Notes under the pieces: generated by a model
What the model was told of the DNA's origin: nothing
The model's database searches: none
What the model saw: the letters and a program-made list of their open reading frames with translations, nothing else
Position numbers and translations under genes: made by a program
Part shown: positions 54,848 through 64,000 of the stretch, piece after piece
How positions within the stretch are numbered: the stretch's first letter is position 1
How the letters are laid out: each line of letters opens with the position of its first letter
Assembly: GCF_000218685.1 (NCBI RefSeq)
Contig: NW_006763292.1
Coordinates: 620,562-684,561 of the forward strand
Direction: 5' to 3'
From: Serpula lacrymans var. lacrymans S7.9
Taxonomy: Eukaryota; Basidiomycota; Agaricomycetes; Boletales; Serpulaceae
DNA length: 64,000 nucleotides

Positions 54848-56460
54848 AAGGGGATGATCATGCTTATCCCGGAGTACTCGGAGTCGGAGGTCATTGGCAT
54901 ATGGGATGTAGAGGCGGTTATCTCACCAGAGAAAAACTGTCAGGGTCAATAGACCAGTGAGGATTGTTCTGAGGAGGGTTGGCGAGGAGAGCAGCAGAAA
55001 CCGGGTCGACAGCCTGGGAGGTGAGTATGTCCCTGTGGAGCATCTTGGAGTCCATAATGGAGATGGCTCGGAGTACTGGTTTGGTTAGGGACAAAGCCCG
55101 TAAGGATGTGATCAGCTGCTTGGTGGTGAAAACCGGTCAGAAGTTCTGTGGGTTGATCCTGGCGTAGTCACTATCCCCCTCTTTGGGGTAGACGTCCCAT
55201 GGTCTAGTTAGGGCGTCCGGTTTAGCCCCGAGATGTCCTGTTTGGATCCGGATGATCATGTTGAACTGCAAGAAAAACTCCAACCAATGGGCTTGTCGCC
55301 GGGTCAGCAGTTTTGTCGTGGAGAAATATTCCAGGTTCTTGTGGTCAGTAACAACATCAACAGGAGAAGAGGAACCTTTGAGGTAGTGTCTCTTCATTAT
55401 GAAAGCTTCAAAAATTGTGAGTAGTTCTTTATCATGGGTGTCATAGTTGAGCTCCAGAGCAGTAAGGGTGTGGGAGTGGAAAGCCACTGGGCGGAGTTCT
55501 CTGTCCGGAGTTGAGATGGATAGGATGGCAGCAATAGTGTAGTCTGAGGTCTCAGTTTCTACAGTTAGTTGAGCATCTGGAAACCAGTGTGAGAGCACCA
55601 GAGCAGTTTTGAAGGCGCTCTTGAGTGCTTTGAAGGATTTTTGACATTTGTCAGAGAAATTCTAAAGTGTGTCCTTCCAAGTGAGGCAGGTGAGCAGAAA
55701 AACAATACCGGAGTAGTTGTTGATGAAGTGATGGTAGAAGTTGGCAAACCCCAAGAAAGACTGTACATCCTTAATTTTGTGAGGTTCAGGCCAGTGCCGG
55801 ATGTTTGGATTTTATTGTTTGACATTGTGAGGCTTTTCAGAGAGAGGAGGAAACTGAGGTATTTGACAGAGTTGGTATGGAAAAAACATTTGTTGGGGTG
55901 TGCGTATAGACCATTGGCGCCAAGTACCTCCCGCATATGTGCTACATGCTGCTCGAGGTTGTCGGAGAATCCTAGGACATTGTCAAGGTAGACGATAACA
56001 CAGACATCAAGAATGTCAGCAAATATTGCATTGACAGCACACTGGAAAGCTGCAGGAACATTTGTGAGCCCAAAAGGCATCACCAGCCACTCGTAAGATC
56101 TGTAGCGGGTTTGGAAAGTGGTTTTCCACTCATCTCTGTCTGTGATCTGTACTAGACGGTAGGCATGTCCAGATTGATCTTCAGATTAAACAAACGGTGA
56201 GGCGGGAGTTTGTCGGCTTTCACTTTACTGAAGACATTTTTGAAATCATGGTACTCGGAGAGGATGGAGGACAAGTCCACAGTTTCCGGAGCAGTGGAGG
56301 AGGCACGGAGCTGGGACAGTTGCATCGTGAACTGGGTGGATCCTTTGAGTTTGCAAGCCCATTGAAAGGCAACTGTGTTTATGAGGGACACATCCAGAGT
56401 TGGGGGATTGGGGTTGACGTCAGTTGGGCATTCAAGGTCTCCGGAGAGCGGCATGAAATA
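54848..56460 (-). pseudogene. Gypsy D1 reverse transcriptase and RNase H
   Basis: RT connection (FKNVFSKVKADKLPPHR) is followed by an internal deletion of about 100 residues of the palm. RT resumes at WLVMPFGLTNVPAAFQ with the catalytic box VIVYLDNVLGFS, that is YLDN instead of YLDD. RNase H (55137-55598) shows VETETSDYTIAAILS, HDKELLTIFEAF, VTDHKNLEYFSTTKLL, GHLGAKPDALTR. A linker (VSAALLANPPQ) leads to integrase. Confidence 0.85.
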
Positions 56461-56830
56461 TTGTTCAGTACCCAGTCAATTGACAGATTGTAGCGGGTGA
56501 GCCAATTGCATCCCAGGACTGTGATATAGAAGGTAGTAGGAGTGATTTCCCGCAAGGAAAACGGATGGGTAAGTCTACTGCCTTAGTGATGACAGAGTTT
56601 GATGTTCCGTCAAATAAGCGGAGTTGGATTGGAGTAATGGTATAGGGAGAAAGTAGACTAGCATTCACAAAGGTGGTGTCTACAAAACAATGTGACAACC
56701 CAGAGTCTACTAGCACTGTAAAGGAAACATTCAAAAGAGGTTTGGAGGGAAGGTTTATATAGAGGGAGTTGGTATCGGAAAGAGCAGACACATTGAGATA
56801 TATCTCCATTAGTGTACAGTCAGGATCAAC
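56461..56830 (-). pseudogene. Gypsy D1 protease
   Basis: A 114-codon frame with VLVDSGLSHCFVD as the retropepsin active site (DSG type) and TPIQLRLFDGT. It shifts frame before NWLTRYNLSIDW (about 56490). Confidence 0.75.
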
Positions 56831-56859
56831 ATAGTCCTCAACCCGTGCGGAGCACGGAG

Positions 56860-58290
56860 GACTGCTGACTAGTTTTTTGCCTCAACGGCTTCTGGTTTGC
56901 TTTCCAGAACTGCTGCAGTGGCACAAGCTTTTGCGGCGCTGGAGGTGGACTTGGGGCAGGACTTTGCATTATGCCCAGGCTGACCACAGAACAGGCAGAG
57001 ATTATTGTCAAAATGGTGCTTGCGTTCTTCCAGAGTAAGTTTCCCATCCTTTCCCATCTTATTGGTCAAGTCCGGAGATTTTGGACCATGGGAGTGGTGG
57101 GAGTGCAAATGGGAAGTGGAGTTTCCGCAGCTTGCGGGCTTTGTGGTGGACATAGAGGAGGACTGTTTGGAGGAAGATGTGGTATTGGTGCTCAACAAGG
57201 ATTTGGGCTGGGTGGTAGATTTCCTGCTGACTTTGCTGCATTGTTCCCAATAGCAAGAGTCGATGGTTTGAGCAAGGGTCCATAACTCCGCAAGAGAGTC
57301 TGGTTTTCCGATGTGGGAGATTTTGTCTGTGATCCCTGCAGGGAGTCCTTTGTAGAACTGATGTTGGAGTGTGCCCTTACCCTATCCTTGGATTTGGGAT
57401 GTGAGACAATTGAATTCCACCATATACTTATTTAGACATTGATTCTCGCGCATCTGGAGGTGCTTAATCTGTGACTCCACATCTCTGGTGGGGTAGTGGG
57501 GCCCAAAATTGGAGCAGAGCGCAGAGAGGAACTCAGAGTAGTCATGCATCCAGATAGGAATGGCAGCAAGGTTGTCTGGGGTTAGGATATCTGGCTCAAA
57601 CCAATCTAACACCATTCTCATAAGGAAGGAGATAGCGTAGTTGATCTTTGCTTGGTTAGTTTAGAATGTGCCTGGACGGTTGTTGAAATTCAGTTGGCAC
57701 TGCATGATGAAGGAGCAGAGTTTTTATGGGTCGGAGCCATCGGAAGTATCTGGCTCCCTAATCTTAGTGCGTGCGGAGGCACTGTTAGGGGTACGTCTGG
57801 TGCGTCCAGCTCCATCACCATTGTGTCTAGTACTACGACCATGACTTTGTTCAGCGTTGCCTTCATACTACAAAATTCTGTTGTTATGCTGCTGACATTC
57901 TTGTCTAAGCTGGCAACATTGTCTCTGACAAGACGGACTGTCTCCTTTGTAGTCACAATCTCCTCCCTGTGCAACCGGTCAAATCAATTACATTTATCCA
58001 CCTTATGAGTTAAGCTGTGAAGTTGGTTGTCAACCAAACTGAACCAATTTGTAACTGCATTGAATTGAGCATCTAGATATTCCTCAATACCATTGAGCCT
58101 GATGACAAAAGTAAGACCTTTATATATCATTATATAATTGTGGAAACTCTCACTTTAATTTTACATCAGCGTGATCAAGGTGCACATTTGCAAGCACCTC
58201 GGCAACGCCGCTAACATTGTTGTTTTTGCCTGAGGCGACCCCGATTTGGATGAGGAGTTTGGTGGCGGAGGTTTGTGAAGACATAGTGAG
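56860..58290 (-). pseudogene. Gypsy D1 Gag, possibly with a spliced 5' exon
   Basis: Core Gag: YAISFLMRMVLDWFEPDIL, YSEFLSALCSNFGPHYPTRD, HLQMRENQCLNKYMVEFN, and the CCHC knuckle CLFCGQPGHNAKSC (near 56970), broken by stops near 57390 and 57660. Upstream a coiled-coil segment (EEIVTTKETVRLVRDNVASL) and, after a possible 57-nt GT-AG intron (about 58155-58099), a 43-codon exon, MSSQTSATKLLIQIGVASGK, joins in frame. A stop lies near 57985. The upstream exon may instead be an unrelated host gene fused to the element. No 5' LTR is found to the right. Confidence 0.6.
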
Positions 58291-59089
58291 TACAATATGT
58301 ACAGAATAATTCAATGTTTTGGTGGTGGGTAAAAATACAAGGCTCACAGGTTTTGTAGCCTAGTCTGAGGATAATAAACAGCAGCTTGCCACAAAGTCTC
58401 GGGTTTAAATGCAAGGGAGTCTCACTTTGTACCAAAGACAGTCGTGAGTAATCATGACCATATTGGAGTGAGGAATATTATTCTCAAGCACTGGTGGAGA
58501 CTTCAATGCTACATTGAGTTGATGGGGAACATGTATGGTGATACTTTCGTAGATTCAGGCCAGACTGGTGTTATTTCCTGGATTAGTACTTTTCTTTACT
58601 TCTTGGACTTTTAAGTCTTCTCTGGGATCAAATCAGTCAAATCTCGATAATGGTGGGGCCTAACTCTAGCCAGTCATGTTCTGCGCTTATACTGGCAACT
58701 TCAAGTTGCAATCTCACAAGGTGAAGTAGCAGCCATCCGTGTGTGCTATTGTAACTGATGAAATGACCAGCTGATTTCATGTAATCATACAAATCCATGG
58801 TAGAGTTATAGCAATATCTCTTATCAATATCATCATTTACTGTAATGATAATCATCCATAGACAGGAAACACAAATTACACAATATATATATTGGTATGG
58901 ACGTGAAATGATGGTACAATAAGTCCTGAATTGAACCACTAAGCAGTAATAACATTGCAGCATACTTCATGTAGAGATGGGTCTGGAACAAAAAGTGTGT
59001 GCCATGCAATCATATGGTTAATCAGACCTAATACTCCAAGTCCTCGGAGTGCTAGTGTATATCTCACATCTTTGAAGGCAAACTAGTTG
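58291..59089. other. Non-coding stretch
   Basis: No gene supported. The expected gypsy D1 5' LTR is absent, so D1 is 5' truncated. Confidence 0.5.
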
Positions 59090-59464
59090 TCAAAGACCCT
59101 GGATATCTTCATCGGCTTGATGACATCCTTGAACAACAGCTATGAGATCTGCTTTGTATATCTGTAGTTGCATCATACATCGCCAATATTGCTGCTCAGC
59201 AGCTACCTTCTCATCAAACCATTCATCCTGAGAGGTGTAGGCAAGAGCCAGCAAGGGGGTGATGTCTGCGGGTGGTTTCAAAAATTCTTCCCTTTGTGAA
59301 CTACAATGAAACTGAAGTATGATATTAGCTTGCAAGATTGTGGATATTGACAGTAAATATACCTGGGAAGCTGACTGTTCAGTTGTAGGTGCAGCTGGAG
59401 TTGGTGAATGACTTGTTGATGAGTTTGAATTCAAATTGTCCGTGCCATTGTCAGGGAATTCCAT
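59090..59464 (-). CDS. Unrecognised 124-codon ORF
   Basis: ATG 59464. The N-terminus is Ser/Thr/Asn-rich (NSNSSTSHSPTPAAPTTEQS). The C-terminal part is helical (EWFDEKVAAEQQYWRCMMQL). A GT...AG pair (59361-59300) could be an intron, but splicing would shift the frame. I cannot assign a function; it may be a relic. Confidence 0.25.
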   Translation of the reverse strand: MEFPDNGTDNLNSNSSTSHSPTPAAPTTEQSASQVYLLSISTILQANIILQFHCSSQREEFLKPPADITPLLALAYTSQDEWFDEKVAAEQQYWRCMMQLQIYKADLIAVVQGCHQADEDIQGL

Positions 59465-59706
59465 TGATTAAACAGGGACAGTTCCGACTCTGCTGAAAAC
59501 AGGAGTGCTCCCATCAGATCAGTAAGGATGCTACTACCGCTATCATGAAAAAAACCAGGGCTTGAAGGCAAACAAATTGGTCATTGAGATAAAGTCTTTT
59601 GAATTGTAGTAAAGGCTTTCAGTAAACAGGCTCTATCCATTTTTACATAAAACTTACCGCTATAAAATAAACTAGATTTGAACAAAAGTTATTCCACCTA
59701 TGTTAT
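59465..59706. other. Non-coding stretch
   Basis: Nothing recognised. It ends in GTTAT, the left flank of the A2 LTR. Confidence 0.5.
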
Positions 59707-60121
59707 TGTAACAACCAAGAGTTAGTTACTCTGGTGCACAACTAGAACCAACTATAGAGATGATGATGAGGGAGTGGTTACCCTTTAGACTTCAACAAGT
59801 GAGTTGTGAGGATACAACAGAAGGACTCACTGAGGAGTCTCCTTAATCTATTGGTCTATATATACTACTACAGGTTTGTTTGTACATGTGTACTGTACAG
59901 TTGATAGAGGCAGTGGCTGATGATGTCATGGGGCCTAGCCCGTGTGACCAGCTCCACTGCGTAAGAGACTTGTATCTAAAATAGAAAGAAAGGCAGTGCA
60001 GCGCCAGAAAAAGGAGTTTGAACAAAAGGGAAAGTGCCACATGGCACAATGTGAGAAAACTACAGTAGAAGGTTAAAGAGGAGAATGAAAATTAAAGGTC
60101 CAAAAATGTGTTATCGTAACA
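59707..60121 (-). repeat. Gypsy A2 3' LTR
   Basis: Minus-strand LTR-A, TGTTACGATAACACATTTTT at 60121 to TTGGTTGTTACA at 59707, 415 bp. It is preceded by the purine tract GGGGGGGTAG. Confidence 0.9.
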
Positions 60122-60177
60122 CTACCCCCCCCTCTAGGGCTCAACTTTTAGGTGAGACCAGATACCGGAGGTGGTAG

Positions 60178-61480
60178 TTAGATTTTCGGGCATAGGTTGA
60201 AAAAGGGAATTAAAAGTTTAGAATCCATGCCTCTAAGCTTCCTAGGAGCCGAGGGATTCTTAAAGTAAAGTTTGCAAACAGCATTGCAGAAATTGTTCAG
60301 ATGGGCTTCTGGTTCCCACATTCTGTCCTTGTCTCCATAACCCTTCCATAGGACTAGGAACTCTACTTTTCCATGCTTCAAGTGTGCATCCACCACTCGT
60401 TCAACTTCGAACTCTTCTTCACCTTCCTGGGTGACTACAACCAGTCTGGGCCGGTCTACGCGCTGTCCCGGCAGCAGCCCTTTGTAGGGTTTCACACGGC
60501 TAATATTGACTGTGGGTACTACCCTCATTCGTTTTGGGAGTTCCAACTCCACCACATTGGGTTTGACTTCCTTAATCCGGTATGGGCCAATCCACTTTTC
60601 AGTCAGTTTTCTAGACTGCCAATCTTTTAACCTTAAGTGGTTAGTATCTAACCAGACGAGGTCGCTGACCTTGTAGTCAGGGGCCTTAGAGCGTCTACAC
60701 TCTGCCCTGTCTTTCATCTGCTCTGCAGTTTTAAATAGCGCCTTGCACATTTTGTCCAAGACAGACTTCATGTCTTTGGCCATATTCCCAGCAGCCTCAT
60801 TCTTGCTTTTACCAGGTTCTACACCCATTCTGGGGAGGTACAATCTCGTTACCTCAAATGGTGCCTTTCCTGTAGCCGACGACTGTTTGATATTGTAAGA
60901 GAACTGGGCTATTTTTAGCCACTTGGCCCAATCTGTCTGCCTGTCATTAATAAATATCCGGAGATATTTTTTCAACTCCTGGTTGAGTCTCTCCGTTTGT
61001 CGATCAGTCTGCGGATGGAACACCGTTGATAACTTAGGTTTGATGCCCAGCATCCGGCATAACTCTTTTGTAAATTTGCTAGCAAATTGTGGCCCTCTAT
61101 CGGAGATAACCATTTCTGGTAACCCATGGATAGACCATACAAAATCTTTAAATAAATCTGCCATACCAGCGGCGGTAATGGTTTTGTTGGTGGGAATGAA
61201 TACTACTTCTTTGGAGAAGCAATCTACTACCACCATTACTGAATTATACCCATTTGACTCAGGCAGATCCGTTGTGAAATCAACCGGTATATCCTGCCAG
61301 GGACCAGCTGGTATCGGATTCAGCATAAGTTTACCGGCTGGCGGTTGATGAGAATTCTTAGCCATGGCACATCTCAGACAGGATTTTACCTATTCCTGTA
61401 CTTATTTGACCATGCCAGGCCACATATAGTTTCTGGAGATCAACTCCATTGTTTGTTGCCACCCAGGGTGCCCAGCCACT
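60178..61480 (-). pseudogene. Gypsy A2 integrase and chromodomain
   Basis: A 395-codon open frame (60178-61365) with PVDFTTDLPES, VISDRGPQFAS, FHPQTDRQTERLNQE (DDE complete), the C-terminal domain, and an uninterrupted chromodomain FEVERVVDAHLKHGKVEFLV and LWKGYGDKDRMWEPE. Upstream, the finger region has two stops (near 61375 and 61390) before MELISRNYMWPGMVK. It gives the undamaged comparison for the gypsy A chromodomain and the empty site for gypsy B. Confidence 0.85.
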
Positions 61481-62505
61481 GGAGTGTCATGATGTCCATC
61501 TATTGCCTTGATTCTTGCGGACTCAGGCACATAGATTTTGTCTTTAAAATGGAAGAGCCCGTCTTCCCATAAATTCCCATAAATAGTTTTCATTGCCATC
61601 AAGGCGCGCCTTCTCTCCTGAGGAGATGTCTTTCTTGAAGACTTCCAGAAGATCAGAATCCTGCCCAATTCTAACATTGGCAACCCTTGATTGGTCTATC
61701 AGGGTAACACCTTTGTTGTCATCTTTGATGCCGTTGGCATGATCCTCTCTTCTGGACAAAGTGTCCGCTTTCCCTATAGAGCTTCCAGGCTTATGAATTA
61801 ATTTATAATTAAACCTTGACAAGTATACCGCATAGCAGGCCTGTCTTCGGTTCAAGTCTCGGGCCGTCATAAAATACTCTAGATTCTTATGATCGGTCCA
61901 AATTTCAAATTGGTGTCTAGCACCTTCTAAGTAGTGCCGCCAGTGCTCTAAGGCTCTAATGATGGCTAGCATCTCTTTGTCGTAAATTTGATAGTTGCAC
62001 TCTGTAGGCGACAAACTATGTGATAAATAGGCACAAGGCCTCCAAAGATTGTCAGTGCATTTAATTGACAAAACAGCCCAACCTGATCTATGAAGATTCT
62101 GTTAGCACCTGAATCAAGCAGTGCGCTGGTTGGGTGTACTATGCCCCGGGCAAGGTTTTCCACACCAACGTCTAAAAGGATCTCCTTTTGGAATAAATAT
62201 GTGTGCATCAACACACGCCTTGGGATTCCGGGAAAGGGTGGCTCCAACGAAGAAGAAGAAGTGTTGAAAGGTAAATGTTTTTCTATTTTATTTTTGCCAG
62301 AATCAAGCACCCTAGTGTTTGTCTCGCCGGGGCCACGCTCCAAAGGAGATGCTGGTGCAGCGGTAGTATTATAAATATCACAGTCACAATGCTTCATACA
62401 GGTACAGGTTTCAGATAACAAAGCAGGGGCCACCTTGTTGTGGTTTACTTTATTGTTTTGTGGAGCGAAGGCACCCAAGTGACCTAAGCTCCGAACTCTG
62501 TTCCC
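61481..62505 (-). pseudogene. Gypsy A2 protease fused to RNase H by internal deletion
   Basis: Protease (LLDSGANRIFIDQ) runs straight into RNase H (AVLSIKCTDNLWRPC, YDKEMLAIIRALEHW, WTDHKNLEYF) at about 62080. Compared with gypsy A, about 1.46 kb, including the whole RT, is missing. The junction lies at a shared GGGC. A short duplication and shift near 61560-61580 follow NENYLWE. Confidence 0.85.
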
Positions 62506-62608
62506 TGAACCTTTATCTCAGCAACTTGCTGGTCATAAAAAAAGGCCCGGATCTCGTTGTATGAACGACCAGCCAGAGTCTGGAGCCAATCATCCAGTTT
62601 CTCTGTTT

Positions 62609-63502
62609 CTAGTTGGCGCGCCTGGCGCCCTTAGTTATTTTTTTGTTGGGCAGCCTGCGCCCTGTTTCTGCAATCTTGGGACATGTGTCCCTCTTGGCCG
62701 CAATTATAGCAGTTCCCTTTGAATCTGCGCATCTGTCCGCCCTGGACCGCGCCAATATCCATAGGGGCTCCCTGCCCTGGTTACAGCCCAAACGGCTCGA
62801 ACCCGTGAGAGTGATTATGGTGGTTTGATGACCCAGGGCGCCTCTGGGAAACATTGTTTTTGGTGGTGGACCCGCCACTGAATTGCATTCTATGGCCCTA
62901 CCAATTTTTCGAACCTCCTCAGCAGCTGCTGCAAAGTTCTCGCTCCGCATATCTTGTATGTAGAGCTGTCGGGCAATGGCCGGTGATACATTGCGCTCCA
63001 ACAACTCCACTGCATGTTCATTCCCTAGACCCCCTTGGATGGAGAGGGCCATGAACCGGGTAACAAAGTCATCCGTCCTCATGTTTCCTTGTTTGAAGGT
63101 ACGGATTTGCTGACACGCCCAGTCACGCTCAGCTTGGGGTATGAAGTATTTTTTGATCTCGACTTTGAGATCATCCCAGGTAGGCCACACTCCCGCTGTG
63201 TAGCACTCCTGCATCCTTACTTGGGCGTATCGACCCGCCACAGGTCCTTTCAGTCTTGACAGCACAGCCATTGCTATTTCAAAATTATCAGTGAACGCAT
63301 CCCAGTTCGCTTTGATCCAAATTTGGAGCTTGATCCACCATTCGGCAAATTGAGCCCTATCTCCTTCGAAAGCGCCAGGGTCAGTGACAATCTCGACTTT
63401 CTTGTTGAACTTTCGCTCAACCGTAGGTTCCGCTGCTGGGGCAGCCTGAATCTGCGCACGCATGTTGTGCAGCAGACTGTTCATATCCAGTTGCAACAAC
63501 AT
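62609..63502 (-). pseudogene. Gypsy A2 Gag
   Basis: From ATG 63502, colinear with gypsy A Gag through LSRLKGPVAGRYAQV, FKQGNMRTDDFVTRF and GLGNEHAVELL. It shifts frame at about 62880, so the knuckle (CYNCGQEGHMSQDC) is read in another frame. Confidence 0.85.
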
Positions 63503-63749
63503 GTTGACTTATTCTCTTTGATAATGTAAAAAAAAGGTAACTGGGGGTCCCTGCTTGCTATCTGTGGATCAACCTCTTCCCAGCTGAATATCGGATCTCA
63601 ATCTCCGACTACCCACACTATAGTATTGGAGGGGTATATAAAAAGTATTTGTAATAAACCCTGGTCCGGACGGTTGTCAGGGGGTGGTCCGCTTGTTAAG
63701 CTGTCAACCCTTCTCCAGACTGGCGGAGGCAAGTGCCCAGCCTGGTCAG

Positions 63750-64000
63750 TGTTACGATAACACAATTTTCGGACCTTTCCTTCATATTCATTCTCTGCTT
63801 TAACCTTGTATACTTTAGCTTTCACACATAGTGCCACACGGCACTTCCCCTTTTGTTCAAACTCCTCTTTCTCGCGCCACGTTGCCTTCTTCTTATTTTT
63901 AGATAAACTCTCTCACACAGTGGAGCTGGTCATGCGGGCTAGGCCCCATGATATCATCAGCCACTGACTTTATCAACTGTACAGTACATAAGTACAAACA
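63750..64000 (+). repeat. LTR-A of a further element, cut by the window end
   Basis: A plus-oriented LTR start, TGTTACGATAACACAATTTT, lies within the A2 leader (minus) after GTCAG. It is opposite to A2 and hence a separate nested insertion. Its remainder lies outside the window. Confidence 0.85.

Noticed and set aside
63750..64000. 5' LTR of gypsy A2
   Set aside because: The orientation is plus whereas A2 is minus, and it lies inside the A2 leader, so it belongs to another insertion.

Overview
The window looks like a transposon-dense stretch of an Agaricomycete (mushroom-forming basidiomycete) genome. The evidence is short GT-AG introns, a FunK1-type kinase remnant, a DUF6532-like gene, Plavaka-type transposase remnants, a 2OG-Fe(II)/TET-JBP-like gene and several families of chromodomain Ty3/gypsy elements. 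No rRNA, CRISPR or convincing functional tRNA was seen. Most of the 64 kb is LTR retrotransposon, much of it nested. I use working names: copia-1, copia-2, gypsy A to E, and LTR-A for the LTR family of gypsy A. Family names come from reading motifs, not from searches.

Layout. 1-2.0 kb: copia-2 pol end, its LTR and a Tc1-like transposase remnant. 2.0-9.6 kb: a block of decayed cellular-type genes (DUF6532-like, TET/JBP-like oxygenase, FunK1-like kinase, Plavaka N-terminus). 9.6-11.4 kb: 3' end of gypsy E. 12.2-14.1 kb: an unidentified decayed multi-exon gene. 14.1-22.7 kb: gypsy D2, interrupted by a solo LTR-A that is itself interrupted by a full-length copia-1 with almost identical LTRs and one open gag-pol frame. 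22.7-24.3 kb: a non-autonomous inverted-repeat element containing tRNA-like promoter boxes, then tandem repeats. 24.3-29.1 kb: scrambled fragments of a gypsy A relative and gypsy C. 29.3-43.0 kb: a nest sitting inside one minus-strand gene (solo LTR, then gypsy A, then both a solo copia-1 LTR and gypsy B inside gypsy A). Target-site duplications can be read at every level. 43-48.6 kb: the other half of the split gene, a neat three-exon gene and a weak ORF. 48.65-51.3 kb: Plavaka transposase remnant. 51.8-58.3 kb: gypsy D1 on the minus strand. 59.7-64 kb: gypsy A2 on the minus strand with a further LTR insertion at the window edge.

The most interesting points are these. Gypsy B carries a third ORF after pol with two zinc knuckles. 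Gypsy D carries, in two independent copies, an antisense cysteine-rich/coiled-coil ORF between pol and the 3' LTR. Gypsy A and B both show a self-priming signature of the Tf1/sushi kind: the site just after the 5' LTR is complementary to LTR sequence about 33-35 nt downstream of the TATA box. Copia-1 instead has a primer site matching the anticodon half of initiator tRNA-Met. Nearly all pol genes except that of copia-1 are broken.
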